Below are positions 47,055-57,377 of a DNA stretch of 64,000 bases, piece by piece. The position numbers were made by a program, and so were the translations under genes. Every line of letters begins with the position of its first letter. The stretch's first letter is position 1. Source of the DNA: Rebecca billardiae RCC1528 (Eukaryota; Haptophyta); the NCBI GenBank assembly GCA_965240325.2, contig OZ251229.1, positions 1,736,001-1,800,000 on the forward strand, read 5' to 3'. The notes under the pieces were generated by a model, which searched no databases, was not told where the DNA came from, and saw only the letters and a list, made by a program, of their open reading frames with translations.

Positions 47055-47464
47055 CCTCGGCGAGGCGACACGCCCTTAGCGCACGACGCCGGTGCCCGCC
47101 ATGCTGCTCCGCCTCGTCACTTTTTCCATCAAAGAAAGATAGCGCAGCAGAGTGTGTTTTCTTGGCGGCCGGTGCGGGCAAGGGCAGTAGTGCGCGGGGG
47201 CCGCGCCGCCCGCCGCGCGCCCCCGTCAGCCGCCCAACCGCCGGCCGGCGCGGCGTCCGCAGCGGCTGCAGCTACTCACCCTGCCGCCCTGGTCGTTGAT
47301 TGGCCGCCGCAAGCAAGTCACGGCCGATATCGAATGGGCCGCGTCGCAGCCGCGAGTATTACAAACGACGAAGCACTGCGCCATCGTCCCCGACCAGCGG
47401 CTGGGATTGCTGGCTGCCTGTGCCAGCGGCGCGCGGCGCGCGCGGTCCGCGCTGTGCGCTCGCC
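47055..47464. promoter_or_regulatory. Head-to-head intergenic region (410 bp)
   Basis: Lies between the divergent DUF218 gene and the AMPK beta fusion gene. The plus-strand frame is open upstream of 47465 (from 47300), but MGNEGSS at 47465 is the natural start, so this region is taken as non-coding promoter and leader. Confidence 0.4.
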
Positions 47465-49773
47465 ATGGGGAATGAAGGCTCGTCGCTGTCGAGCTCGGCC
47501 GAGGCGGACACGCGCGTGCAGCCGCCCACCCAGGTGGCGGTCACGATCAAGTGGCCGCACGGGGCGCGCAGCGCGAGCGTGTGCGGCACGTTTAATGACT
47601 GGAAGCAGACGGCGATGACGCCGTCGACGGCTGAGCCGGGCACGTGGGTCAAGGTGCTCGAGCTCAAGGCGGGGGTGCACCAGTACAAGTTCATCATCGA
47701 TGGGCAGTGGAAGCACGACCCGGCCGCGCCCACCGTCCTCGACGCGCTCGGCAACATCAACAACTTTGTGACTGTCAAAGCGCAGGCGGCGCACCCAAAG
47801 GCGGCGGTGCAGCAGGAGGCGAAGGTGGCGGTGCCCGCGGCGAAGCACGCGCGGAAGGGCGCGGCGGACGCGCACGCCGCCGCCTCGCACTCGCACTCCT
47901 CCTCCACCGAGGCCCTCCGCCGCTCGCGCCAGTGCTCCGACCCGTACATGCACTTTGACGACAAGGTGCAGAAGTACTCGCAGATCTGCCCGCCGAAGGA
48001 GGACCTGCTCGTGCAGCACGCGGCGTCGATGATGCTCCCGCCGCACCTGCTGCTCAACCTGCCCCACCTCGCGGGCGACGGCTCGAAGCCGCCCGTCCAC
48101 GTGCAGCTCAACCACATGTTTGTGCACGCCGAGCAACCGTCGGTCGACGTGGCGAGGCAGCCGAGCGCAGACGAAGACGTGGGCGCGATCGTCTTCTCGA
48201 CGTGCGTGCGCTTCAAGGACGCGGTTCGCGCGCGCGCGCGCGCGCGCGCACGCGCCGTGCATGCGTGCGCCGCCGCCGCCGCCGCGCCGCCCTCCCAGCT
48301 CACCTCGCGCCGCTGCCGCCGCGCGCGCGCCTTTTCGCGCGCGCGCCTTTTCGCGCGCGCGCCGCTCACTGCCTGCCCGTGCCTCCCGCCCGGCTCGGCC
48401 GCGCGCGGCGCGACTGCGGCTCGCGCGCTCGCTCGCGCGCTCGCTCGGCCTGTGCTTGGCGCAGTTCGTGACGAGCGTGCTGTACAAGCCGCGCTTCTCC
48501 CCCGTCGTGCGCGCGCGCAACGCGCTCGGCGGCCTGACCACCGGCTCAGGCGCGTTCCTGCCAGAGTCGAAGCGCGACGGCTCGTTTCCGAGAGAGATCC
48601 GGTTCCTCTCGGTGCGGATCGCCGAGACGCAGACGAAGCACGACGAGAAGCTGGGGCGGGACTACGTGGCGTACGAGGTGGAGACGACGCTCTGCGTGCG
48701 CGGCGCGCAGATGACCCTGCGCTCCACCCGGCGGTACACCCACTTCCGTCTGTTGGACCAGATGCTGAGACGAGAGTTTGGCGCCAAGGGCACGTACACC
48801 GCCTCGCGGCTGCTCCCGCCGAAGCGCACGTTCGGCAACTTCGACGCGGCGTTCGTGCAGGAGAGACGCGCGGCGCTGCAGGAGTACCTCGAGGCGTGCA
48901 TCGAGTCGCAGCCCATCGCCAACTCGCCTGCGTTCTGCCACTTCATCGACTCGTCCGCGCCCACCGAGGAGCCTTCGATCACGCGCTCAGACTCGAACGT
49001 GCTTCTCGAGAGAATCTCCGCCAAGCAGGTGCGTGTGTGCGCTGTGCGCGCGTGTGCGCGCGTGTGCGCGCGTGTGCGCGCGCGCCGCGCGGAGCGGCGG
49101 GGCGCGGCGCGGCGCGAGCGCGGCTCGGGCGCGGCGGGGGCGCCGGCGCGGCGCGAGTGTGCGCCGTCTCTCTGTCCGCCCACTTGCTGTGGCGGCGCGC
49201 GTTGCCGAGCCGAGCTGAGCCGAGCGCCCCTCCGCACGCACGCGCCGCCTACCCCCCGCCCCGCGCACGCACACGCCCCCCGCGCGCGCACTCCGCAGGG
49301 CTACCTCCTCAAGCAGTCCTCGCGCAAGGTGAGTTGGAAGTCGCGCTTCTTCTGCCTGTACGACACCGAGCTGCTGTACTACTACTCAGAGGCGGTGTCC
49401 AACCCGTTCCAGCCGCTCAACATCGTGCACGTGTCCGGGGCGAGCGTGTGCCGCGTGGCGCTGGTGAGGCCGCGCGCCGCCCGCCCGCCCGCCCGCCCGC
49501 GGCGGCGTGCCGCGCGCTCACCGCCCCGCGCCCCACGCGCGCCGCCGCGCCGTCCGCGCCGCGCCGCAGCCGTCGATGGCGCGTCACTTTCTCTTCACCG
49601 TGCGGACGAAGCAGCACGAGTGGTGGATCGCGGCCGACTCGGAACGGACGCGCGAGGAGTGGCTGCTCGCGCTGTGCAACGCGGGCGCGACGCTCACGAC
49701 GCAGACGCCCGAGCTGAGCGACGGCGGCAGCGTGGTCGGGGGCTCCTATGCCGACTTCGACTTGGCGAATCTG

Positions 49774-49814
<41 letters not shown>

Positions 49815-50640
49815 GGCTGCTGCGGGGGGCACGATGCCCGGTGAGCCCTCCTCGTCCTCGCTGTCCGCTGGCAACGGGAGCGTGCGCGGCTCGAGCGAGA
49901 GCTCGGCGATGCTCCACGCCAGCTCCTCGAGCGGCGTGGACGGCGGCAGCTTCAGCGGCGCGGGCGGCCTGCGCGGCCTCCTGTGGAAGCGCCCGTCCAA
50001 GGTGCACATTCTGCACGACCTCGAGAACGAGCCGTCTTGGGTGGCGAGGCACTTCCAGCTGATCCCCACGGAGCGGCTTCTCGTGTACGTGCAGGACGCG
50101 GCAGACCCGATCGACGACCCGCAGGTGCGTAGGAGCGCAGGCGGCGCGTCCGCCCGTCCTACAGGAGGCGGCCGGCAGCAGCCGCGACGCGCGCGCGCGC
50201 GCGTGCACCGGCTGGGCTGCGCGCGGGTTGTGTGCGCGCGAGGTTGCGTGCGCGCGCGCGTCACGCTGACGCGCCGAGCGCCCGCCCGCACCGCGCGCAC
50301 CCGTTTGCGCCGCGCGCCGCTGCCGCCGCCGCTGCCGCCGCAGGGCATCCTGCCGCTGTCCAACTTCGGCTCTGTGGAGGAGATGCACCTGCCGCACACC
50401 AACCGCTACGCGTTCAAGCTGTGCCCACCCGGCGCAGCGAGGGAGAAGGAGCCCCCGCCCACAGCGCCCGACGACAGCCCGCGCGTTTCGCGCGCGACGT
50501 CGCACGACGGCGCGGGGGATCCGCAGGTGGCGTGCGAGGCGTTCATCATGCTCGCAGACACGCCTGAGAAGCGGAGAGACTGGATGCGACAGATCAGCAT
50601 GCTGCTGCCGCGACCCTCGGGATCAAACTCGGCGAGCTGA
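47465..50640 (+). CDS. AMPK beta subunit fused to PX and two PH domains
   Basis: Five exons: 47465-48223, 48465-49028, 49299-49463, 49570-50124 and 50344-50640. The four introns (241, 270, 106, 219 nt) are all GT-AG and phase 0; total 779 residues. The N terminus MGNEGSS fits N-myristoylation as in AMPK beta. A CBM48 glycogen-binding domain lies at about 23-100 (IKWPHGARSASVCGTFNDW, HQYKFIIDGQWKHDP). The AMPK beta C-terminal region is at about 172-264 (LPPHLLLNL, VHVQLNHMFVH) and ends FVTSVLYKPRF. Exon 2 continues without a break into a PX domain (about 300-415; RRYTHF, LLPPKRTF, RRAALQEYLEA). PH1 (about 442-535) starts GYLLKQSSRKVSWKSRFFCL and is split by intron 3. After a poly-Gly linker, PH2 (about 630-770) is split by intron 4. 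AMPK beta scaffolds the energy-sensing kinase; PX and PH domains bind phosphoinositide membranes. Membrane recruitment of AMPK is the inferred consequence. Confidence 0.88.
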
Positions 50641-51639
50641 GGCGGCCCGAGGGTGGCCGGCCGGCCGCCTCCGTGACCGTGTCGCCATGCACGACGCTCA
50701 ATGTGCTGTACTATGCTGATCACGGTGATCTTATTCTATGCTGCGCCGTATGCGTCGTCAGCAGAATATCATGCGCAGATGTCATCATTGACGATCGACG
50801 CCGCCTTGAACTGGCGACGCGCGATGATAAGTTCATCATCACGAGTCGTGCATCACTATGACTATATAATGCAGGCGGCCGCGGAGCCCGGCGCGGCGGT
50901 GCCGGTGGTGACTGGTGATCGGTCAGCATCGCGCGGATGACGACTCATTATTATTAATAATATTATTCATATTCATTTATTGACTACCGCCCATCATTAT
51001 TGGCGGTCATTATTATTGGATGTAACGACCGCGATAGTGCGCGACACCGCGGCAGGATGACCGAGAAGTACTCGCACAAGGACGGCTCATGATCGTCGCG
51101 CCCGCGCGGCGCGCAACACCCTCGAACGCCTTGCCGCTTCGTGCGGATGACCAGCACGCGACGGTTGTCGCGCGCGAGACGGATTGACTACTCGGGCTGC
51201 GCACGCGCCTCACGTCCGACGTCCACAGCATGCGTCGCTTTGGCAAGAAGAGCGCAAGGCCGCGCCGCACAAACGATTCATTCGCCGTTCGCAACACTGC
51301 GCGGGCATCTGCCGCATCTTGGAAGTGGCCACCACAACAAACCATGCTGCTGGGAAGTGTAGGTCACTGCCGTGGCGACGCAGGATGCTCAGCTATGCCG
51401 CGCCGACACAACATTGTCTGCTACTTGTACATTAGACGCATCTGTCGGGCTGCCAGTCTTGTCAGCTGGCTGCCGGACGAGTGACGACGAAGGCTCCCCG
51501 ACCGTGCCCGCTCTCCGGGAAGGACGCCGACGACAGGTCAGGCCCGCTAGAAAAACAGGTTTCCAGCCAAAGTTGCGCAGCGGAGCTCCAACCCCTATTA
51601 TTTCAAGGCTGTAATCGGGTTTGAGCGTGTGCCTTGCAG
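50641..51639. other. Intergenic stretch with AT-rich island
   Basis: About 1 kb. An AT-rich island at 50940-51025 is full of ATTATT/AATAAT words and small inverted repeats. On the minus strand, 51345-51016 is open for 110 codons (MVCCGGHFQDAADARAVLRT...), with a natural-looking first third and low-quality remainder. It may be a gene remnant, but no family is recognised. Otherwise nothing is seen. Confidence 0.4.
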
Positions 51640-53493
51640 ATGCTGGAGAGCTGGTACTCTCCGCCATCGCACTCGCTTCGGGCTGTGCGCCCGCCGAGTA
51701 CCGCTACGGCCCTTGGAGTAACGATGGCGGCGCAGTCCGGAGGATTGCAGACCTTTCCCAAGACCCCACCGCGCGCCCGTGCGTTCGCTCGGCCAAGCGC
51801 TCGGCAGTTCAGGATGTGCGCCCTGCTTCGGGAGCCGCGGCGTCCATACACCACGGGGTGTACAAGCACCGTGCTGTGTGTGCTCACGGCGGCGTGCGCG
51901 ATCTGGTCGGCGCCGACGATGGCCCTCGGGCAGTCGTCACGCCCGCCAGATCAAGATGGAATCGGCATCGTGCGTCTCGCACGGGGGACCGTGCTGCTCC
52001 CGTGGGTGGACCCGGCGCCTCGCCCTGGCAAGCTGAACTGTGGTGCGCCCGAGCAGGCACACGCGCCCCACCGCCCCTGCATCCTGCAGCTTCTCAACGC
52101 CAGCAGCCGAGAAAAGTTAGATCCTAACAGCGGCAACCTGATCTGGGCCTACGGAGCTGGCAGCCTCCTTCCGCCGAGGCTGGACGACAGTGGGGCCACG
52201 GGCTGGGTGGATGCACGCTTGCCGAACGCCACGGATGCCACATTCATCGCGACTGCGAACATCGTGTGCCCGGCGGAAGCCACCTGTGAGCGCCATGGAG
52301 CAGATCACCTCAGCGGGATCGTCGATCAGGTCAAGCGCGGTCATCATGCCACCACGCCTGCGCCAGTTGTGGTCGTCGGCATGGGGATCCAGCTCAGCTT
52401 TGACAGCTACACCCGGGGATCTTGCTCGCCAGGATGCTGCGACCTGGGCAGCCTGGCGCGCATTGGCACCACGGACGGCAGCCGAGTGGTGCTCAGCGAG
52501 AGGATGCGCGCCAAGCTTCGTGCTCTCAACGACCATGCCGTGCAGCATGGCGGTGGCATCGGCCTGCGGGGCGGATTCACGCTCGCAGCCGTGCGCGCCA
52601 ACTGCCAGGGGTGCACCGCCTTCCGCGCCCTCGGATGCCCCTCGCTCTTCCTCAACACGGGGCCTCAGCTGGGCATGCGCCTGCAGGCGCGGTACCGAGA
52701 GCTGGTGAGCAAGCTCGCGGCGGGTGAGGGACAGACGCGCCCGCAGCTGCGATTGGCCGTGAACTTTCCGGCCAACTGCGACAAAACGGATGCGTGCCCG
52801 CAGCTGTGGGCCGGGCTGCTCGGCCTGCTGCGGCGCCACCCAGACTCCTTCGCGGTGCTGCAAACGCCACAGGATGTCAGTGCAGCCCATAGGCTCCGCA
52901 TTCCGCACAACCGCCTGCGCTACTTCACGGATGTTCGGGCGTGGATCCGAGCACTCAAGGACGTCGACCTGGTGCTGGGCGCGCGCATCCACGGCTGCAT
53001 GGCGGGCATCGCGGCGGGTACGCCAGTGCTGCTGCTCGCGACCGACTGGCGGCAGCTGGAGCTCGCAAACACCATGCACATCAGCTCCGCCGTGGTGGAG
53101 CTGGGCAGTGCGGGCATGCGCCACGCTCCTTCGGCTCCAGCTGCTGCGGGCTCAGCGACGGCCGGCCCGCCACCCGCAGCGCGGGCAGGGCAGCGCGGTC
53201 TTGAGCCGATACTCTCCGAGCATGCCGACCCAGTGCGGCGCTCAATGAGCAGCGCCCTCGCCGGCCGACCCCCCGAGGTCGCCTGGGGGTCGAAAAGCAT
53301 GAAGAGCGGCGCCGCCTCTGCTCGGCTGCTCAAAATGGCGGCGCACGCTGCTGCACACTTCGATGGGGCGGCCTTCGACGCAAACCGGCGCATGCTGGCT
53401 GTCGAGTACGTCGCGATGCTGCGCGCGGCCGGCATGCCCACTGCGTGGGACGCATATTCCGGCAGCGAGCTGGCCGCATGGCGATTGATGTAG
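51640..53493 (+). CDS. Polysaccharide pyruvyl transferase-like protein (type II membrane)
   Basis: Up to 617 residues from ATG 51640. Internal starts at 51724 and 51814 are possible; 51814 (MCALLREPRRPYTTGC) would put 16 basic residues before a hydrophobic segment (STVLCVLTAACAIWSA), a typical Golgi type II anchor, and may be the true start. The lumenal part has polysaccharide pyruvyl transferase family marks: LIWAYGAGSLLP, PVVVVGMGIQ, an HGGGIGLRGGFTLAAV segment, LGCPSLFLNTG, and the diagnostic VDLVLGARIHGCMAGIAAGT followed by PVLLLATDWRQLELANTM. Such enzymes add pyruvate ketals from phosphoenolpyruvate to glycans; in algae related proteins act in the Golgi on cell-surface polysaccharide. 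No intron needed. Confidence 0.82.
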   Translation: MLESWYSPPSHSLRAVRPPSTATALGVTMAAQSGGLQTFPKTPPRARAFARPSARQFRMCALLREPRRPYTTGCTSTVLCVLTAACAIWSAPTMALGQSSRPPDQDGIGIVRLARGTVLLPWVDPAPRPGKLNCGAPEQAHAPHRPCILQLLNASSREKLDPNSGNLIWAYGAGSLLPPRLDDSGATGWVDARLPNATDATFIATANIVCPAEATCERHGADHLSGIVDQVKRGHHATTPAPVVVVGMGIQLSFDSYTRGSCSPGCCDLGSLARIGTTDGSRVVLSERMRAKLRALNDHAVQHGGGIGLRGGFTLAAVRANCQGCTAFRALGCPSLFLNTGPQLGMRLQARYRELVSKLAAGEGQTRPQLRLAVNFPANCDKTDACPQLWAGLLGLLRRHPDSFAVLQTPQDVSAAHRLRIPHNRLRYFTDVRAWIRALKDVDLVLGARIHGCMAGIAAGTPVLLLATDWRQLELANTMHISSAVVELGSAGMRHAPSAPAAAGSATAGPPPAARAGQRGLEPILSEHADPVRRSMSSALAGRPPEVAWGSKSMKSGAASARLLKMAAHAAAHFDGAAFDANRRMLAVEYVAMLRAAGMPTAWDAYSGSELAAWRLM

Positions 53494-55090
53494 ATTGTAG
53501 TCGTCAATGATGGCAGCCGCGCCTGAGCCGCCGGCGAATAAGCCGCGAATACATTCTCAGTGTCGTCTGATGGACCCTTGTGATGGACTCTCTGCTCTCG
53601 GCTGCTGATAGAATGACCGCGTTCCGCGGTCCTTTTCTGCATAGAATCAACGCAGTTGGGGGCCCGCGGTGGCCGTGCAATCGCGGCTCTCCGCCGTAGT
53701 GGCAGTTCGCCAGTTGAAGTCGGTTCTGAGATGACTGAAGCTACAGTATATTAGTCCGACCGTCGCCCTGCCTGCGCGACCGCGAGACTCATTCACACTT
53801 CACACAATCACAGCAGCGGACCTGAGACCGCACCCGGCACCGGTCGTCAAATCGGACGTCCGTCTGACAACTAGCTGCCAAATGTCCAACTGGCTGATCA
53901 GCTCGGATCCGACCCGTCCGCGATCGTGCCATCGGCATCGGAATTACTACTAGTAGCTGCCAAACTGTGTCCAACTCTGGCTGATCAGCTCGGATCCGAC
54001 CCGTCCGCGATCGTGCCGAGTGAGTCGTGCCGCGGAGCTCGGAGTACTGAAGGAGTCGGGTGTGACAGCAGGGTGCTTTAGCGCTGCGGCCCGTGCCAGC
54101 CAACGACCAGACGTACTCTGGCCACTTGACCCGTTGCACGGGTGAGTGACCGTACGCCCTGCCTAGTGCCTACCGCGCGCGCCGCGCGACCGGCGACTCG
54201 GGGTGATGGAGAGCGGATGGCGACCTGTGCAGCAGCAGTCCTCATGAAGACGATGAAACTGGCGGCACGGGTGCACGAGGTGGCAGGCGAAAGCGCGCCG
54301 ACGAGACCGCATTTGACACACCTGAGCCGCACGCGCGTGCCGTCGCCGAGCCGGCGAGCGCTGCAAACGCGCAACCGTACCGCGCGCGCCACGACGGCGC
54401 GGCACTAGCTGATGCAGGCCGTACTGCCGGCACTGCTTCTGCGATCATGCGCCACGGTCGCAGCTGACTGCGTGAGCAGCAAGCGGGAGGCGGGTCCGGA
54501 GGCACGTGCAGGCGCCGTCCCGCATATCCGCCATCGCCCATCGTGCCGGGGCACGTCACCTCCGACGATCCGGATGTGGCCCAGTCCGGACGTCACGCGA
54601 TCCGGGAAGACGAGTACGATTCGCTCGTAACGAACCGTTACACTAATGTCACGTCCAGCTGACGTCCAGATCGCACTTTACTTAGTCTTAAGGGAATCAG
54701 CTGGGCGCGCTTTTTTTTGGCCTGATAGACCTCTCAATGCGATCTCAAAAACTCGAAACTCGGTCTCCGCCAGCCCTAAAAATCGCCCCCCGTCCCTTTT
54801 TTCCCGCCGCCCCCCGTCCCTTTTTTCTTGATCAAAGATCTTTTTGAAACGTGGTTCGGGCCCGCTGGTGCGGGCTCCACGCTGCGCGCTCCGCCCTGCA
54901 CCGCGGGCCATCACTATCTCTCTCTAGCTTACAGTCGTAGCTCGTCGTCTCGATAGCGCTCTCGTCTCGATCTCAGTACTACGACTCTCGATCTCTCACT
55001 TGACTCACTATAGTCACTACCGTGTAGCTCTGACTCTGAGAGTGAGTGACTCGTCTCGATCCTCTCTCAGACTCTATCTCTCTAGCTCAC
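53494..55090. other. Gene-poor stretch with small repeats
   Basis: About 1.6 kb with no recognisable gene. It holds a direct duplication (53871-53930 and about 53951-54017), a T-run at about 54710, and two adjacent copies of CCGCCCCCCGTCCCTTTTTT-like sequence at about 54783-54827. It ends in CT-rich DNA leading into the microsatellite. Confidence 0.5.
53871..54017 (+). repeat. Two direct copies of a ~60-65-bp unit
   Basis: CTAGCTGCCAAA...TGGCTGATCAGCTCGGATCC followed by GACCCGTCCGCGATCGTGCC occurs at 53871-53930 and again at about 53951-54017 with small indels. Confidence 0.8.
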
Positions 55091-55315
<225 letters not shown>

Positions 55316-56266
55316 AACCACTGCCCCCATGCCCTGCGGCGCTGCTCGAAGACGAAGAGTCGAAACGTCGAGCACGACCGAGAGCTGGCGGATGGTCGTG
55401 GCGTGAATTGCGTCTTGGGACAGTCCACGATGATGGTCGTGATCGGCGGACACGAATACACGATCATGTTACGCATAGGTTTGGATTTTACCAACTGACG
55501 GACGACGATACTGCATGGGCGCGAGCAGTGCGGAGGCGCAGCAGCTGCCTGTAGTCGAGAGGGTGAGGTCAGTCAGTCACGGAGGTCGACGGCCGATACG
55601 GCTGACCAGACAGCACGGGTTGCACAGCACAGTTACCCCAGACAGAGGGTGGGAGGGTGGGCAAACAATGAACCGCCGCCTCAGAGCTGACGCGGCAGCA
55701 CGTGAGCTGCTGGACGAGAATGTGATGCCGGACGAGAGACGATGCGGCTGCCGTGTGGCGCTGCAGGGCGGAGGCGCTGACAGTAGCAACCTCTGCACCG
55801 AGCAGAGGGGACTGCCAAAGGCGTACACCTCCTGTGTGCAGAGCTCACAATCAGTGGTAGGAGGAGAGTGTAGCGTGCGGTGTCAGGGCCCCCCTGCCCG
55901 GCTCGGCGCCTTGTGTCGTGACGCGCCCTCGTACCTCGGGCCGAGCCGCGCCGAATGCCAAAAGAGTCGCGCCTCTGATGACGCAGGAATCGCCGAGCAA
56001 GTCCTGCAGGCGGTGCCGACCAGATTAGCTTGAGCTGCCGAAAAGGTGTCCGACACTCACTCCGACTACCAGGACTGCACGCGCGCTGGTCGCTGGACGG
56101 CGGGCGCCCCGGCCGGACAGCTGGTTGATGATGCCAATAAATGAGCCGGCGGATCTACTGGCGGTGGTGTCGCTGGCCTATTACTCGATCTATATCGTCA
56201 CTCACAGTTATTATTGTGCCAATAACTCGCCGCCATCACGACAGCACGTATCCGATATCGTCGGCA
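55316..56266. other. Stretch with an unrecognised 172-codon frame
   Basis: The only notable open frame is 55515-56033 on the plus strand (ATG start, MGASSAEAQQLPVVERVRSV..., 172 residues, Ser/Arg/Cys-rich). It has no recognisable domain and may be chance in GC-rich DNA. Nothing else is supported. Confidence 0.3.
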
Positions 56267-56268
56267 TA

Positions 56269-56299
<31 letters not shown>

Positions 56300-56303
56300 A
56301 GCA

Positions 56304-56352
<49 letters not shown>

Positions 56353-56388
56353 CTACACATACACATATACACATGTATACATATCTTA
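56267..56388. repeat. (TA)n / (CA-TA)n microsatellite
   Basis: Near-continuous TA dinucleotides with a short interruption (CAGCAG) near 56299-56304, ending in TACACATACACATAT. It lies just past the 3' end of the homeodomain gene. Confidence 0.95.
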
Positions 56389-56408
56389 TCAGCTTACAGC
56401 CCTCGTCG

Positions 56409-57377
56409 TCACTGGAGTCGTCGCCACGGGAACTGCGGGCTCTCCTCCGGTCCACTGAGTCGCGTTACCGCATGCAAGAGCGACACCGCGCGGTCGATCT
56501 GTTCCAATGCGTGCATTTGGTCGGCGGCGGTGGCCTCTGGCGCCGGCGCCAGCGATGTGCGCCGCTGCCTCATCACCAGCTCAGCCGCGCCGGCCGCGCC
56601 GAGCCGCTGCGTGAGCACATCGGCGATGGGCTGAGCTTGTGGAGCGCGCGACGTCCATGGACTTATCTGCGCCCCCACCGCAGCCTGCGCAAGTGCCGGC
56701 ACGCCAGACAATGGCCAGTGATGCGCGATACTTGGCAACGCTAACGGGTTGTTGGCGGGATAGGCTGCTAGTAGTGGTGGTTGGTGTGGCTGCTGTGCGC
56801 CGCGGAGAAGCCCCAGATGGGCAGCCGCTCCATACGGGACCCCATGTGCGGGCAAATCAAGTCGCGCCACGGGCAACCCCGCCGTCACGTGCGCAGGTAG
56901 CGGCGATGACAGCATGCCGTGCGCGAAACTCGGCAGCGGCTGGAAGGCGCATGGCTGTTGTGGTTGTGCGAGGGGGCCCGAACTCTCGAGGGCAGTCGCT
57001 GCATGCAACGCCGTCTGGGCGGACAGGTCACCGGCCGCACTCCCACACGATGCGGGCGGAGTCCATGCACCCGAGAGGTCGGCATGGGATTGGACGATGC
57101 GTCGATGCAGCTCCACGGCGCTCTCCCCGTGAAGCGTCGTCTTTGTAAATGCCGTCGCCCCTTTCGCCTTGCGCACGCGCCGCCGCCGGTTCTGGAACCA
57201 CACGTACACTTTGTTCGCTGGCACCTCAAACGTGTCAGCGAGCACGCCGATCGTGGCGCGCGAGGGCGTGTTGCACTCCGTGAAGACCGCCTCGAGCGTG
57301 ATCATCTGCTCAAGCGAAGGCTGCCATCGCATGCGCAGAGTGGACGCCCCGTCGTCCTCGTCGTCGGGCTCGTCCAT
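56409..57377 (-). CDS. Homeodomain transcription factor (WOX-like spacing)
   Basis: 322 residues from ATG 57377-57375 (MDEPDDEDDG), no intron. The homeodomain lies at about residues 14-75: RWQPSLEQMITLEAVF, TPSRATIGVLADTF, then the recognition helix NKVYVWFQNRRRR. The TPSR turn and VYVWFQNRR helix resemble the plant and algal WOX / HB-PD group rather than TALE homeodomains. W, F, N and R at the invariant helix 3 positions are all present, so DNA binding is expected. The rest is Ala/Pro/Gln/His-rich (LPSFAHGML, QQPHQPPLL), as in activation regions. The acidic N terminus precedes the homeodomain directly. An in-frame GTG/TTG extension upstream was not used. Regulatory targets are unknown. Confidence 0.85.
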   Translation of the reverse strand: MDEPDDEDDGASTLRMRWQPSLEQMITLEAVFTECNTPSRATIGVLADTFEVPANKVYVWFQNRRRRVRKAKGATAFTKTTLHGESAVELHRRIVQSHADLSGAWTPPASCGSAAGDLSAQTALHAATALESSGPLAQPQQPCAFQPLPSFAHGMLSSPLPAHVTAGLPVARLDLPAHGVPYGAAAHLGLLRGAQQPHQPPLLAAYPANNPLALPSIAHHWPLSGVPALAQAAVGAQISPWTSRAPQAQPIADVLTQRLGAAGAAELVMRQRRTSLAPAPEATAADQMHALEQIDRAVSLLHAVTRLSGPEESPQFPWRRLQ

